Origin: Sthenelais limicola
Taxonomy: Eukaryota; Annelida; Polychaeta; Phyllodocida; Sigalionidae
NCBI GenBank assembly: GCA_942159475.1
Contig: OW804097.1
Coordinates: 111,848,582 to 111,912,581 of the forward strand
Direction: 5' to 3'
DNA length: 64,000 bases
A program made the position numbers and the translations under genes. The notes beneath the pieces are model-generated. The model saw nothing but the letters and a program-made list of their open reading frames with translations. It did no database searches and was not told the origin of the DNA. Positions 43,921 to 56,042 of this stretch are shown in pieces. Position 1 is the stretch's first letter; every line of letters begins with the position of its first letter.

Positions 43921-44741
43921 GGCAGCTGCCGGTTGTTATGCCCCAAACAAAACATAAAATGCAGTTCAATTAATTTGGCTGGAGACATTTCATTGGGCAC
44001 CAAGGTGTTTAGTTTGACCTTTAGTTTAAATCTCGTTGGTTTGACTTGTTTCCTAGCAGATGGTGGTAGTACACAGGACGATCAGGCGAACTTGTAGATG
44101 GATAGAAAGCAGGGTTATGAGTGAAAGACCACCCCAAAGTGGACCGCTTTTGTTTCCCTTTTATTTTTTGTATGTGTCTGTAGGTTTTCCTCTCCGGCTA
44201 GATTAGCTAAAACTAGATTAAACTAGATTAGCTAAAACGAAACGTCGAACATGTCTTTTATAGAAAACTATATTTTGTTCAGGGAATATTAATCGATGCA
44301 GTTCCACAACACAATGTTGTGTTCATTCTGCCATGACATATACTCAATACATAAAATAAAATAAAAATATTTTAAACAATGATGGTATAGTTACAATCAA
44401 TATGATCTGAAGTGAATGGAAATGAATCCTCCACAAGGATTGACAGCATGTGTGTGTGTTGCATAACCTTAAATGTATTGCAAATATGAATTTCAAAATA
44501 GCCCTCTTTTGGCTGTGACTTCGTTTATAATTCGTACATGTACACTGGCTGTCCCTTTAGGTATGGGAGAAGGGATGTGTTCTGTTTATAAATACCATAT
44601 TTTGAACTAAAGTGGGAGGAGAAGAAATGTACATATATAATGCCATCAATACATGTACATCATAAGTTTCCAGACATGGCCAATAGGTCACTTGCATGTG
44701 CCGAAGCAAACGGCCTCGTTTACCACATCTATAACATTTAA

Positions 44742-45149
44742 AGCCGCATTCTCAGCTATTACGACAAATAAAATCTTACCAGATTCATTCGGACTGCCTT
44801 AAAGGACTAGATCTATCAATATTCTGCTGCTGGTATTGAAGTCAAATCGAACGAGAGATCACAACCGCCGGTGAGCGATAATAAGTCAAACCACCAAAGG
44901 ATATGGGTCAGATTTCAGAAAATGCACAATCGGCACCTCTGCAAATTTGGTAACTTCTGTTATATTAGACAGAACAATTATAAATAATGGGTAAATCAGA
45001 GTATCTTTGGCATTGTGTTGATTTATTTACTCCCTGTAGCAAAAATAACAGCACAAAATCGTCCACAACCTTGGTCAAATGACTTTCAGATGGGTAGGAA
45101 AAGAAGGAAACAAATATTCTAAATCTTTAGCTGAGACCGAAGCTTTAAG
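44742..45149. mobile_element. M4 element containing an M1 fragment
   Basis: GCCGCATTCTCAGCTATTAC at the left, TTTAGCTGAGACCGAAGCTT at the right. M1 sequence from 44905 to about 45027 interrupts it. Confidence 0.7.
44905..45027 (+). mobile_element. M1 fragment nested in M4
   Basis: GGGTCAGATTTCAGAAAATG followed by about half of the M1 interior. The right half is deleted. Confidence 0.75.
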
Positions 45150-45689
45150 AACGCAAAGCCCCCTCACTCACTTCACTTTAGCTTTTTAGGTGTCAAGTAT
45201 CCATGTTTACCAAGTCTGCTTCTGCCCCAAACACAGGCCTTCCGCAAAGACCACAATACTTTTTCATAGACTACAATGTATATTTCAAAAATTAAAATGG
45301 AAATTATCAATAAAATGGCATGCTTTGGATCGCCTTTCTCGAATATATAATTATATATGCCATGCCTGACTTGACTAGCAATTTGATGGCATTGTCGGGC
45401 ATGCATAACATACTGAACGGCGATGGGTACAATTTCATTTCCGCTAGAGAAAAGAGCTGATGTTTTATAACATCGGTTCAGTCAATATGCCCCAATGTGA
45501 GGGTCTTTTTCAGGCTAGAAATGATATTAAATTTTAAGTAATATTTAAAAAAAAAAATTTTTATTGGCCACACGTTTAAAAACTTATCAGTCACAAAAGG
45601 CCCATAACCGTATACGGATCGTTGTTTTCATGAGTTGCCATTTAACCTGGTGATTTGACTTTTTTTCTTTTTTTTTATTAACTTGCAAT

Positions 45690-45854
45690 TCTTATACAAA
45701 CATAAAACATATGTTATTGGCCTGAAATGTTTTTTTTAAATAAAACAAATAAAAGCAGCAGAATATTGGTAGATGCAGTCCTATAAGTCATAATATGAGT
45801 ACTATTGCACGATTATGTTTGTCGTAATATTTAGCTGAGGATACAGCTTTAAAA
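45690..45854. mobile_element. M4 half element
   Basis: GCAGCAGAATATTGGTAGAT, CAGTCCTATAAGTCATAATA and the terminus TAGCTGAGGATACAGCTTTA. Confidence 0.6.
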
Positions 45855-46092
45855 ACAAGCGAGTTGGACCACCTTTATTGTACATCCATGTATGGTTCTG
45901 TTCTTCTAAATCTTTGTAAAAATAACTTGTACAATAAATACACAAGACTTTTGGTGACAATGTACAGATCCTTCCACCTTTACAATGGCAATATGAAATT
46001 ATATCGACTAAATACAAAAGGCAATAGCATGCCATTTGTATCGTCTTTCCTTTACACATTACATAAACTCGACGGAGACACATCAACTATAA

Positions 46093-46327
46093 GGGTCAGA
46101 TTTTCAGAAAATGTACAATTGGCAGCTCTATTAATTCAGGAAACTTTCCTAAATTAGTCTGAAAAATGAAGAATACCGGGTATAGCTGAGTATATTTGGT
46201 ATCCCATTGATTTAAAGTATCAGTTCTGTTATGTTGAACTGCATTTTGAAGCTCATTTTTGTCTTAAATGTGGGCTATTTGAGAGGATTGGTGAAGGTGA
46301 ATTGTATATTTTCTGAGAATCTGACCC
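46093..46327 (+). mobile_element. M1 inverted-repeat element
   Basis: GGGTCAGATTTTCAGAAAAT to TTTTCTGAGAATCTGACCC, 235 bp. Confidence 0.9.
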
Positions 46328-46834
46328 ATAGCTGCTTCCCCAGCTAAAAACGACATGTGGGCCCATGGGCATATATATATACATATACGTATAGGATGCC
46401 CATAAAATTGATAAACAAACAGGAGGACAATAAAACTTTGTTTCCCCTCCAGAAAATAACCCTGTCCAAGCTAATTGAAGCATTTAATTAATTTCCTAGC
46501 AAACCTTTTAAAGGGATTCCCCCGGATTACTTACATAACAAACCTTGGGGTAATTAGTGTAATCGGATTAAATTTGTTTCAGGTAAATGGCAGGTGTCTC
46601 AGACATATAGAGCGAAATCCCTCCCGGGGCAAATAACACAGCTTAGACCCAAGTGCTTTCAACCCGATCAACTTATCCTAAGGCATAATCACAGGTGCTA
46701 CAAAAGGTCAACCTTTCCTTCCCACTGGGCTCCTCCTCCTGCTCTTTTTAGGCCGTTGTATGGCCAACAAAACGTCAGAAATAGCTGGACAGTCGCTGAA
46801 CCCCGAATAAAGGGTTGCCCCTATAGGGTATATT

Positions 46835-47069
46835 GGGTGAAGTCGCCAGAACATGTATAATTCAACTTCACCAATTCTCTGAAATAACCCAAATTTCAGA
46901 CGAAAATCAGGTTCAAAATACAGTTCAACATAACCAGACAGATTTATTGAATGAATACAATAAAGAATACACTCGGATATACCTGGTGTTCATCAATTTT
47001 CACTCTAATTTAGCAGAATTTGATAGATGTGTAGAAGTGTATATTGTGCATTTTCTGAAAATCTGACCC
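46835..47069 (-). mobile_element. M1 inverted-repeat element, reverse orientation
   Basis: GGGTGAAGTCGCCAGAACAT to TTTTCTGAAAATCTGACCC, 235 bp. Confidence 0.85.
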
Positions 47070-47250
47070 ATAACTGGTATAACAGGTGGGGTAAATGGTA
47101 ATTAGACTGCTCCCACCCGAAGGTGTGTACAGGTGGGGTTCGGGTTACATCGGCGTATTTAATACCTGACACCTTCACTTTACCTGAGAAATAAACACCC
47201 ACTGCCCTTTAATATTGGAGCATTGCACTGGCGCTTTTAATTGCACATTC

Positions 47251-47405
47251 TGTGCTCAGAGCCTGCCAGATCCCCTTCAAACTGAGGGAAACTCAGTGCA
47301 ATGTCATTAGAATCCCATTAGCACGGTAGTGGTGGGCCTACTCCAGGGCCGGGAAAGCCATTAGTACACCGATCTTTCTCATCTGATAGGTTCTGAGCCT
47401 AAAGT
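47251..47405 (-). mobile_element. M2 element, subtype C
   Basis: GCTCAGAGCCTGCCAGATCC, GGTAGTGGTGGGCCTACTCC and GGTTCTGAGCCTAAAGTG. Confidence 0.75.
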
Positions 47406-47501
47406 GTGAAGTTCTTCAGTCCTGCACGTATATATTTGGATGTTTTAAAATAAAATCTAAACCATAACGTTACATATAATCTACAGGTAATTTGTTAGTT
47501 A

Positions 47502-47650
47502 AAACTGCATTCTCAGCTAAATAAATATTACGACAGACAAATCTTATCATATTTACTCATTTTATATAATTATGACTTGTAGGACTGAATGTGTCAATAT
47601 TCTGCTGTTGTTATATGTTTATACAAGAATTTGAAAGTGAAGCTTTAACA
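47502..47650. mobile_element. M4 half element
   Basis: AAACTGCATTCTCAGCTAAA at the left, then ATATTCTGCTGTTGTTATAT and GTGAAGCTTTAAC. Confidence 0.6.
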
Positions 47651-47667
47651 TCTTGAATGCGCTAGAT

Positions 47668-47902
47668 GGGTCATATTTTCTGAAAATGTCCAATTCACCT
47701 TCCCCAATCCTCTCAAATAATCCAAATCTAAGAGAAAAATTACGTCCAAAATGCAGTTCAACACAAAGGAAGAGATAGTTCAAATCATCATGATGCCAAA
47801 ATTACTCAGATATACATATCATTTATCATATAACAGTCTAATTTAGCAGGAGTTACCAAATTTGTAGAGCTGACAATTGTACTTTTTCTGAAAATCTGAC
47901 CC
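47668..47902 (-). mobile_element. M1 inverted-repeat element, reverse orientation
   Basis: GGGTCATATTTTCTGAAAAT to TTTTCTGAAAATCTGACCC, 235 bp. Confidence 0.85.
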
Positions 47903-48176
47903 ATATACTCCTTTGACTTGGGTAGACCTTAGAAGTAATATGATCACCAGTGGCCGATTCAATACTCTAGCTATAGAGTAGATCCTGTAATTTCTGACCC
48001 AGTGAGGACAACTAATGCCAGGAATGAGAGGCAATAACTCCATTATTACTTTTATTGGTTGTCATCACTGGTGATTAATGAGCCAGAGGGTGTCATTATA
48101 CTTCAGGTATGTCCCTACTACTGCGCTGTCTCTCATAGAATAGCCCTGAAACTTGAAATTCCATTTCACCTAAATT

Positions 48177-48461
48177 GAACCTGCACTCTCAGTTAATACT
48201 GATCAAAAACTAAAGATTTTCTACTTTTTGTTCCCTTCTTTTCCGACTCATCTGAAAGTCACTGTACCAAAGATCCACATTTATATTTAGGTGACCCGCC
48301 GAAATCCTTTCCTGTGGTGGTTTCACTTATTATCGCTCAGCTGATTCTTCTTCAAATTCTTGCACGCACATGTGTACGCAGTATTGATAAATTCAGTCCT
48401 ATGTAAAAATCATAATATGAGTGAGATTTTTATAGTCGTAATATCTGAGAATGCAGCTTTA
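48177..48461. mobile_element. M4 inverted-repeat element, uninterrupted copy
   Basis: CCTGCACTCTCAGTTAATAC at the left is mirrored by TAATATCTGAGAATGCAGCT at the right, about 285 bp. This is the reference copy used to recognise interrupted ones. Confidence 0.8.
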
Positions 48462-49081
48462 ATTCTACCACTTTTTGACGGGACACAAGTGTATTCGTAG
48501 TACATGTAAATAAAGTTGGCAGAAAATCACACCACATTCTGAGATCGGAAGGTTGGAGGGCTTTTTGTGTGGGCTTGCTATATAGAACCCCATATATATA
48601 TAGGCATGTTTGAGTCTGAGGTAAACAAAGCAATTAAAAAAAATAGCTCATCTTAGTCATGAAACAAGAAAATTCGGTACGTACCAATTGACTGGCAAAA
48701 GGCAAAAAATAGCTAACATCATTTTGGTTAGCTGATACTTAGCATTTATTAAATTAAATTAAATCGACTGTATCATGCGAAGTCGGTCTATAAACTAGAT
48801 ACAGACCAATATTTACGGGGAGGAAATATGTCCAGCGCCTGAAGGTCTGGTCACTTTAACCACTGACCACTCACCTGCTGGCTAAATACCTGGTGTTTGT
48901 GTATAGGGGTTGGTGAGAGGGTCATTTGTTGCGGCCCCACATAATGCCCTTTCTCTGTCACACTACCTGCTGTTGGACTGAGGGTGGGGTAGGGGGTTGG
49001 AGGGTGTGGGGGGGGGGGGGGGTGAGAAGACAGCTTACACGCATCAGTGCCCACCTGGATTTTCTTCCCCATACACTTGCT
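48462..49081. other. No gene seen; G-rich run
   Basis: A homopolymeric G run near 49009-49022 within GGGGTAGGGGG-rich text. Nothing else recognised. Confidence 0.5.
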
Positions 49082-49637
49082 GGGGCCTGTTGTATAATAT
49101 TTTTGTTTTCTATTTCATTTTAAGGCCAATACAATATTTAGATAATCATCTGGAAAAACCGCAGTATCCCAGTGCCTGACTAAAAAGATTTATATAAAAC
49201 ATGTCTACTCATAAATTATACAAGAGTTGATAAAAAAGCCCGAATAATTTACGAAAAGATAGTCAAATAATATAAGCTAAGGAAAGGGAAATTGTATCTG
49301 GGAATGTACACTCTAGGCTCAGATTTGAGGGAGTCCCTCCAAACCTAGGGATAGGGATACACTCTCGATACAAACCACAAATGCCACTTATAATCACATT
49401 AAGACGCCTACTCCAAAGCCAGGAAATGTATGAGAGCAGTAGGCGTCCAATCACGGGAATACCATTCTTATCTGATTTGAGAGGCTGTGTAACCTGTTGT
49501 CCCTTTATTTGGAGGTGGGGGTGGGGGTGGGGGTACGAGTTGTGTGTATAGGCTATTCCTACCTGCTGGGAATTTCACGTAGGAAGGATTTTTTCCTCAC
49601 ACAAAATATCATTTCCTTAGATTATACAACAGGCCCC
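49082..49637. mobile_element. M6 element interrupted by M2
   Basis: GGGGCCTGTTGTATAAT at the left is mirrored by ATTATACAACAGGCCCC at the right. The copy at 53230-53450 is only 221 bp. Part of the extra length is the nested M2 at 49309-49488. Confidence 0.75.
49309..49488 (-). mobile_element. M2 element, subtype B, nested in M6
   Basis: CACTCTAGGCTCAGATTTGA at the left, AGTAGGCGTCCAATCACGGG and GATTTGAGAGGCTGTG at the right. Confidence 0.8.
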
Positions 49638-49756
49638 TAGCCGCACAGGTGACTACAGTGAAACCTGCACACATACATATAAGGGTCGGATATTCACCCC
49701 TAGCTGAAATGTCTTGACTGAAGCCTCCCATCTTTGTAGTGGGACGTCTTACGTGT

Positions 49757-50019
49757 AATAGGGGATTTGCAAGTCTCACTGCGAATGTCTATTACTACAG
49801 TGTGCATGCTGGGATGGATTCAGTTTAATTCTGGCATACAGATATTTAGTTACATGCATCTATAAAAAAAATGCTTGGTGGTAAAGATGAAGTCTTGTTT
49901 TATGGAAATATGTAAAACACATGTATGGCCTTTTACATGAGATCATTGTTAAATATTACATGCTTCCATAATTCCAGGCGAATCAAGATTCAAGATGGCA
50001 GCTATGCATATCCTCTATT
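49757..50019 (+). mobile_element. M3 element, internally deleted
   Basis: AATAGGGGATTTGCAAGTCT at the left, GCTATGCATATCCTCTATT at the right, 263 bp, about 80 bp shorter than other copies. Confidence 0.8.
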
Positions 50020-50087
50020 GTGTGTTGTAATATGCTTGCTAATTACTCGCTAGAAAACCTATAATAAAGTATTATCACAATTGCTCT

Positions 50088-50305
50088 ATAGAGCCTCGCA
50101 TATCAGATCAGAATCAGATTAGAATTGTATGTCAGTTATTGGAAGCCTACTGCGCTACATGCCTTTGCTGGCCCAGGACTAGGCATCCTGAAGGAATTTT
50201 AATGACAGTTGGTGGTCCAAATGGAAATATAACGGCACTTTGCGGTTTGGAGCGAGAAACTTTCCCTCAGTTTGAAGGGACTGTCTCAACTCTGAGCCTA
50301 GGCTG
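50088..50305 (+). mobile_element. M2 element, subtype B
   Basis: AGCCTCGCATATCAGATCAG at the left, CTCTGAGCCTAGGCTG at the right. Confidence 0.75.
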
Positions 50306-50603
50306 GAACGTAAGTTGTATATACAACAGGGCGGCGTAAAAGCGAGCCATTTCCCCGCCCCTCTATAAATATAAGAATAGGGATCACATGCATCAATTAT
50401 TCGTAAGCTATATAATCCTAGGCATTGTTCAGAAATTCCCATGCAGTGCATTGAACACATCCTACACCTATATTATATAATACATGTCACTTATTGGCAT
50501 GCTCTTTTGTGTTTATCTAATCCCTTTATATTCGGATAAAAGCGTTAGTGGGGCTTTTCCTTTATACAAAAGAAGTCAGCCCCGATTTGAAGATGGTAAG
50601 GCC

Positions 50604-50922
50604 AAAAATAATAGATGTGTTTCCGATTTATGAAGCTGAAAACTAGGTATAGGGGAAACGGTGACTTTTTCCACCTTCCAGGAACTGAAACAAATCTCTT
50701 ATTTCGTAACAAAAAAGTTATTTTAAAACAAGAAAAATGTACCATTTAAATGTTCCTGGAGTGGAAGAATTGTTTTCCTGCTTTTTAAAACTTTTTGTGG
50801 GGGAAATAATCGCCCAACAGAATTAGGCAAGGCCAAAAAGCTTTTAGTTGGAGTACCGTTTTCTAGGTATTTGGGTAAGTGTGGGATTAGATAGGAAACA
50901 AACCTATTTTTGTTGCCTAATG
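50604..50922. mobile_element. M7 inverted-repeat element
   Basis: AATAGATGTGTTTCCGATTT at the left and GGAAACAAACCTATTTTTGT at the right. The interior has TTCCAGGAACTG and AAATGTTCCTGG, similar to 40471-40935. Confidence 0.6.
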
Positions 50923-51233
50923 CGGCTGTGCACTTTCCAGTCGACTACATGAGTTAAACGATTATTCAGGGATGAAGTGATGCGTTAACTGTTCCCCCTG
51001 CAAGTGGTAAGTTGTTGTGTCTGCTGGTTAAAATGAGTAATTACCTTCACGGAAGTACTTTGTTATTGTCATTGGGCTATCTCAGTTTCCTCCATAAATG
51101 GCCAGATAAACCCAACCTAAGTACGACTAAATCGTATACTTAAACTCGATTATAAGCCCATTTCTATCATATATGTATGTTCTATATACTACATAAGCAT
51201 ATAATATGAGCAATTTTATAACCATAAATTTAT

Positions 51234-51456
51234 ATCAGATCACTAAAAAATTTATGATTGACAACTCTATCTATACATTTAGGAAATCCTGCTAAATTTG
51301 GCTGAAAAATTATGAATACTAGGTATATCTGAGTGTATATGATATTGTGTTGTTTTGAAATATCTGTTCTGCTATCTTAACTCATTTCTAACTTTAAAGT
51401 GTGTTATTTGAGAGGGTTGGTGAAGGCGAATTGTACATTTTCTGACAGTCAGATCT
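51234..51456 (+). mobile_element. M1 element, diverged termini
   Basis: Typical M1 interior (GAGAGGGTTGGTGAAGGCGA) and right end ACATTTTCTGACAGTCAGAT. Left end altered. Confidence 0.7.
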
Positions 51457-51694
51457 GTAAGCACATAATATTATAAGTTGGAGAACATATAGGGGAAATG
51501 GATTTGTCTTATCCTAGTGTAAAGTAAATAAATACTCTCTAAGGCTTCTTTTTTGTTACGTTCAATCTTAAGAATTCTTATCATTTCAATATATCTAATG
51601 TCGAGTAATTAAACACAATGCTCTGTATGTCAATTTTGATGACTGCGTTTGGTGAAAAAAGAAAACATTCCAAAGCTTTAACATTGCTCCATTC

Positions 51695-51815
51695 CAGTCT
51701 AGGTCCAAAGATGAGGGAGTCCCTTCAAACGAAGGGAAAGCCTCTCGCCTCAAACCGCAAAGTGCCAGGCTGACATGATACTATTCTTATCTGATCTGAG
51801 GGTTTGGACCTGGAG
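51695..51815 (-). mobile_element. M2 subtype A, internally deleted
   Basis: CAGTCTAGGTCCAAAGATGA and GGTTTGGACCTGGAGT are only 121 bp apart. The central third is missing after AAAGTGCCA. Confidence 0.8.
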
Positions 51816-51869
51816 TAATTCGTTTATTTGTGCCACTGTTTGGTTATGTTAGCTATTTTAGCATTACAT

Positions 51870-52013
51870 TATGCCAGTGATTGGACGCCTACTGCGCTAA
51901 TGATTTTCTGGGCTCTGGAGTAGGCGTCCTAATGAGATTCCACAATGGCATCTTGTGGTTTTGAGCTAGCGGTTTCCCTCAGTTTAAAGGGAACCTCTCA
52001 ACTGTGAGCCTAT
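51870..52013 (+). mobile_element. M2 element, subtype B
   Basis: CCAGTGATTGGACGCCTACT at the left, TCAACTGTGAGCCTA at the right. Confidence 0.75.
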
Positions 52014-52504
52014 TCAGAATATAGACAGGACTATGAGTATTGACCGTTATATAAATATCATGGAACACCTTCACCTTCAGAGTGTCCTAAAATTAATGTA
52101 TTACATGCAGAAAACCAAACAAGAAAATACGGTACTAAAATGGGCAATATAGCAAATTAAATGGGGGCGCCATCATGTTGCCTATTTAGGTTTGATAAAT
52201 CAGACAAAATAAGAGTTATTTCCGCATAGACGCAGAGATGTGATTGTGGTTTCAATAATTGGATGCGTCCATTTCCTTGTGTACCCCAGATCTGTTATGC
52301 GAAGGCTACATGTTCTGTACAATCGATTGTCATATTAATTGCTGGGGTAATGTAACAGCACTGCCTCCTAGCAATCTTTCATAATTTCAATCAAAACGTT
52401 CGCTGTGGAGGTTCCATAGGTCTTACCAACAGATCTGTTATGACTGCTTTGTAAATCCGCTTGTCATGGGGGTCCATTGATGAATATATAACAGGCAACA
52501 AACA

Positions 52505-52718
52505 CAGTCTAGGCCCAAAGTTGAGAGAGTCCCTTCAAACGGAGGGAAAGCCCCTCGCCTCAAACCTCAAAGTGCCATCATAATTCCTTTAAGACCGCAA
52601 CATGTCATTATATTCCCATTAGAACGCCGAGTCCTAGGCCGGGAAACAGATTAGCGAAGTAGGCGTCCAGTCACTAATATACCATTCTTATCTGATCTGA
52701 AGGTTTGGATCTAGACTG
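52505..52718 (-). mobile_element. M2 element, subtype A
   Basis: CAGTCTAGGCCCAAAGTTGA at the left, GGTTTGGATCTAGACTG at the right, 214 bp. Confidence 0.9.
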
Positions 52719-52897
52719 GACATGCTAGTTACAGAGCTAACAAAAGTTCCCCAAACTGAGGGAAAGCGAAATACAGTCATTTGATTGGCTCCCGTCGTCC
52801 TTAGGCCACGCCCTCCGACCCGCAAAATAACATCATAATCCCAGTAATACCCCTTGGTAGTTAACAAATCCACACTAAATAGGGAATTCTAAAAAAA

Positions 52898-53090
52898 GTA
52901 GACCCCAAGTTAAGAGGGTCCCTTCAAACGAAGGGAAAGCCTCTCGCCTCAAACTGCAAACTGCCATCATAATTCAATTAAGACCCCAAATATATTCCCA
53001 TTAAAACGCCGAGTTTTAGGCACGGATACCGATTAGCGAAGTAGGCTGACATACCATTCTTATATGATCTGAGGGTTTGGACCTAGAGTG
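52898..53090 (-). mobile_element. M2 element, subtype A
   Basis: AGTAGACCCCAAGTTAAGAG at the left, GGTTTGGACCTAGAGTG at the right. Confidence 0.8.
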
Positions 53091-53229
53091 GACCAGATAA
53101 ACCAAAGTAGATGAATCAAATTATAATATCAGAGAAAGAGTTACGTTCTAATATAAACTTTTCTTTGCTGTGTCATCAACGTTGTTCTGGAAAACATCGA
53201 GATATTTGGCAGTGACGAAAGGAAGGAGT

Positions 53230-53450
53230 GGGAGCCTGTTGTATAAGGGAACGTTTGTGTGTGGGAGAATTCCTTCACCTCTAGGAAGGGAAAATATATT
53301 CCTTCCTACATGAAGTCCCCAGCTGGTAGGAAATATAGCCTATACACACAATAGTGAGTAGGAATAATATTCCTACCCACCAAAGGAAGGGGAAAAGTAT
53401 AAGAATTCCCACACATGATGTTCCTTTCCTTAGCTTATGCAACAGGCCCC
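53230..53450. mobile_element. M6 inverted-repeat element, compact copy
   Basis: GGGAGCCTGTTGTATAAGGG at the left is mirrored by AGCTTATGCAACAGGCCCC at the right. Long stretches between are also complementary (GGAATATA...TATTCC), so the copy is largely palindromic. Confidence 0.8.
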
Positions 53451-53863
53451 ATGTGCTGGTGGAAGTCTCACCTAGGAAAAAGACCTTCCGGGCATGCATG
53501 TCGATTATCACGTACCTTAAATATAGCGCTATTACTCCCCATCGTACATCAACCACTTCTATACATTTATCTCTTGAAAAGAAGTCCTCAGGAAGAGAGG
53601 ACAATAAGGGGGTTAGATCTTCTACATCAGTATACCAACATCTGACGATGGTAAATTACCATATCATATGCATGACTGCTTGAAGATTGTACAGGAATTC
53701 AGTAGTATACACATGTACAACATACACTAAACTGTGATTTTTTTAAATCAAAACTATAACGTTTAATGGTATTGATTTCAGTTCAAAGGTAGCTACATTT
53801 AAATTCATTTAAGAGGTTTCATCGTTATCAGTCTCGTTGAATTTTGTGACTACCACTCTATAT

Positions 53864-54045
53864 GGGTCAGATTTTCAGGAAATGTACAATTTGGCTAATA
53901 CTAGGTAAATTCGAGTATATTTGGCATTGCAGTGATTCTAGCAATCTGTTTGGTTAGGTTGAACTGTCTTTTGAATTTTATTTTCGTCTGAGATTTGGAT
54001 TATTTGAGAGAATTGGTGAAAGTGAATTTTCTGGTGACTTCACCC
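53864..54045 (+). mobile_element. M1 element with deletion
   Basis: GGGTCAGATTTTCAGGAAAT to TTTTCTGGTGACTTCACCC, 182 bp. About 45 bp near the left end are missing. ATAT flanks both sides. Confidence 0.8.
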
Positions 54046-54056
54046 ATATGATTAGA

Positions 54057-54154
54057 AACTTTTGAGAGTCTTTTGAAATTTATTTTCGTCTGAAATTTGG
54101 GTTATTGGAAGGGATTGTTGAAATTAAATTGTACATTTTATGGTGATTTCCCCC
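54057..54154 (+). mobile_element. M1 right-half fragment in tandem
   Basis: TTTTGAAATTTATTTTCGTC through ACATTTTATGGTGATTTCCCCC repeats the right half of the M1 copy just before it. Confidence 0.75.
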
Positions 54155-54587
54155 ATATAGGAGTTATAAGGGGCATGTGGAGAGGCTGGCAGGCCATATG
54201 AAATATTGTTCTATTCATAATGAAGACCCTTACAGCACGGAGGAGACCATATTAACAGTGAACAGGCGTGTCTCAATTGTTTGTGTTATAAAGTCTGAAA
54301 ACATTCGCTGTAACAATACAGAATTTGTTACTTTTTTCCTCCTCTTATACAGACCTAGTCGTGAGAAAGCCTCACACACTGGTGCCACATCCATTGATTC
54401 TCACTTATACACGAGCATAAAACATAAATATTTATTGGAATCATCGCTCTGGGAATTCTCTCTCTTTGGTGGACTGATGGAAAGGGGGTGGGATGGGAGG
54501 AGGTGGCCGAGGCAAGTGAGTTATATATAAGGAGTTGAGGATGGTTAACTAGGGGGAGTGGAGGAGACAGAGAGAGGATTCATACAC

Positions 54588-54970
54588 AGCCTAGGCTCAG
54601 AGTTGAGAGTCCCTCCAAACTGAGGGAACATTCTAGGTCCAAACCCTCAGATCAGATAAGGATGGTTTGTCAGCCTACTTCGCTAATCGGTTTCTTGACC
54701 GTTTTAATGGGAATATAATGACATTTTGCTGTCTTTGCGGTTTGAGGCGAGAGGCTTTCCCTTCGTTTGAAGGGACTCGCTCAACTTTGGGCCTAGACTG
54801 GCGAGGTCGCTCGCTCCAAACTGAAAAATGCCATTATAATACCATTAAAGCGGCTACTCCAGGGCTACTCCTGCGCCACAAAATACTCCAGGGCCGCGAA
54901 ATCTATTGGCGCAGTAGGCGTCCAATCACCGAAATACCATTCTTATCTGGTCTGAAAGGCTCTGAGCCGC
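54588..54970 (-). mobile_element. M2 subtype B element interrupted by M2 subtype A
   Basis: CAGCCTAGGCTCAGAGTTGA on the left and, after the inner element, CGCTCCAAACTGAAAAATGC to GGCTCTGAGCC on the right. The right half also has a local duplication of CTACTCC text. Confidence 0.75.
54629..54800 (+). mobile_element. M2 element, subtype A, nested
   Basis: CATTCTAGGTCCAAACCCTC at the left and TTTGGGCCTAGACTG at the right. It lies in the opposite sense to the outer element. Confidence 0.8.
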
Positions 54971-55210
54971 AGGTATTCCAACTATTGTCCAAACTTGAAC
55001 TGCAAAATATCATTATTATTAACTCCTTGAATCATCAGTTTTGATCTAGAGCAATTTTTTCGCTGCTCACAACATCTGATTTCTTCCTTTAATCAAACAA
55101 TTTCAAATCATTCTAACAGTTTAGGAAATGTCATTTAAAAATAAGACAAACTTTAGAGCCTGAGTCGAAGGCATTACTCACAGTGAATCTGTGCACACCT
55201 TTCAGGGAGG

Positions 55211-55430
55211 ACTACTGTAAATGTATTATTGTTCGCGCAGTATTTAATTTTCACTACTTTCGCGCACCCACCTTTGTACTTGAAAATAAATCCGGCGCGA
55301 AAGGTACAACTATTGCATAAACAAGGTGCGAGGCTTCCTTGCTGCGCGAATTTAAATCCGGCGAAAAGGTGTCAAAGTACTTATTGCGCGAAAATTTATC
55401 TGCGTGAAAATAAATACCTGATAGTATTCC
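55211..55430. repeat. GCGAAAAT-type dispersed repeat
   Basis: Starts TACTGTAAATGTATTATTGT and contains repeated GCGCGAAA and GCGAATTT words on both strands. Similar CpG-containing repeats are familiar from mollusc and other marine invertebrate genomes (from memory, not checked). Confidence 0.5.
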
Positions 55431-55807
55431 TCCTTTTTAGAGATAACAGGCGTATCAGTACGGCCCTACCAGCAACAATAGCCCCAAGTAGCAAGTGTCA
55501 GAGCGACAAAGAAACCAAAATTGATTGTGGCTTCTCACAATCTGACAAAATCTGTTACCAATGACGCTACCATGACGTTTCCATGGAGATATGTCACTTA
55601 GGCCACCAGGCATGCAAAACGAAGACGTCGTGCTGTCCTGTGAACCTTGAACCCTAGATTGACCTTTGAACTTGTGTCAGAAGGAATGCTTTTCGATGGG
55701 GAACCCCGAGTAAAAATCTTATTTTCTTAATTGGGCGAATACCGGAGTCAGGGCGATTCTGAACTATGATACCGAGTTTGACTTGACCCTTGACAGGTCA
55801 TATATAT

Positions 55808-56042
55808 GGGTCAGATTTTCAGAAAATGCACAATCTACACTTCTACACATCTATCAAATTCTGCTAAATTAGAGTGAAAATTGATGAAAACTAGGTATAT
55901 CTGAGTGTATTCTGTATTGTATTCATTCAATAAATCTGTCTGGTTATGTTGAACTGTATTTTGAACCTGATTTTCGTCTTAAATTTGGATTATTTGAGAG
56001 GATTGGTGAAGGTCGATTGTACATTTTCTAGAGATTTGACCC
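55808..56042 (+). mobile_element. M1 inverted-repeat element
   Basis: GGGTCAGATTTTCAGAAAAT to TTTTCTAGAGATTTGACCC, 235 bp. Confidence 0.9.

Noticed and set aside
53281..53683. Opposed open frames of about 107 and 109 codons
   Set aside because: They fall over the palindromic M6 copy.
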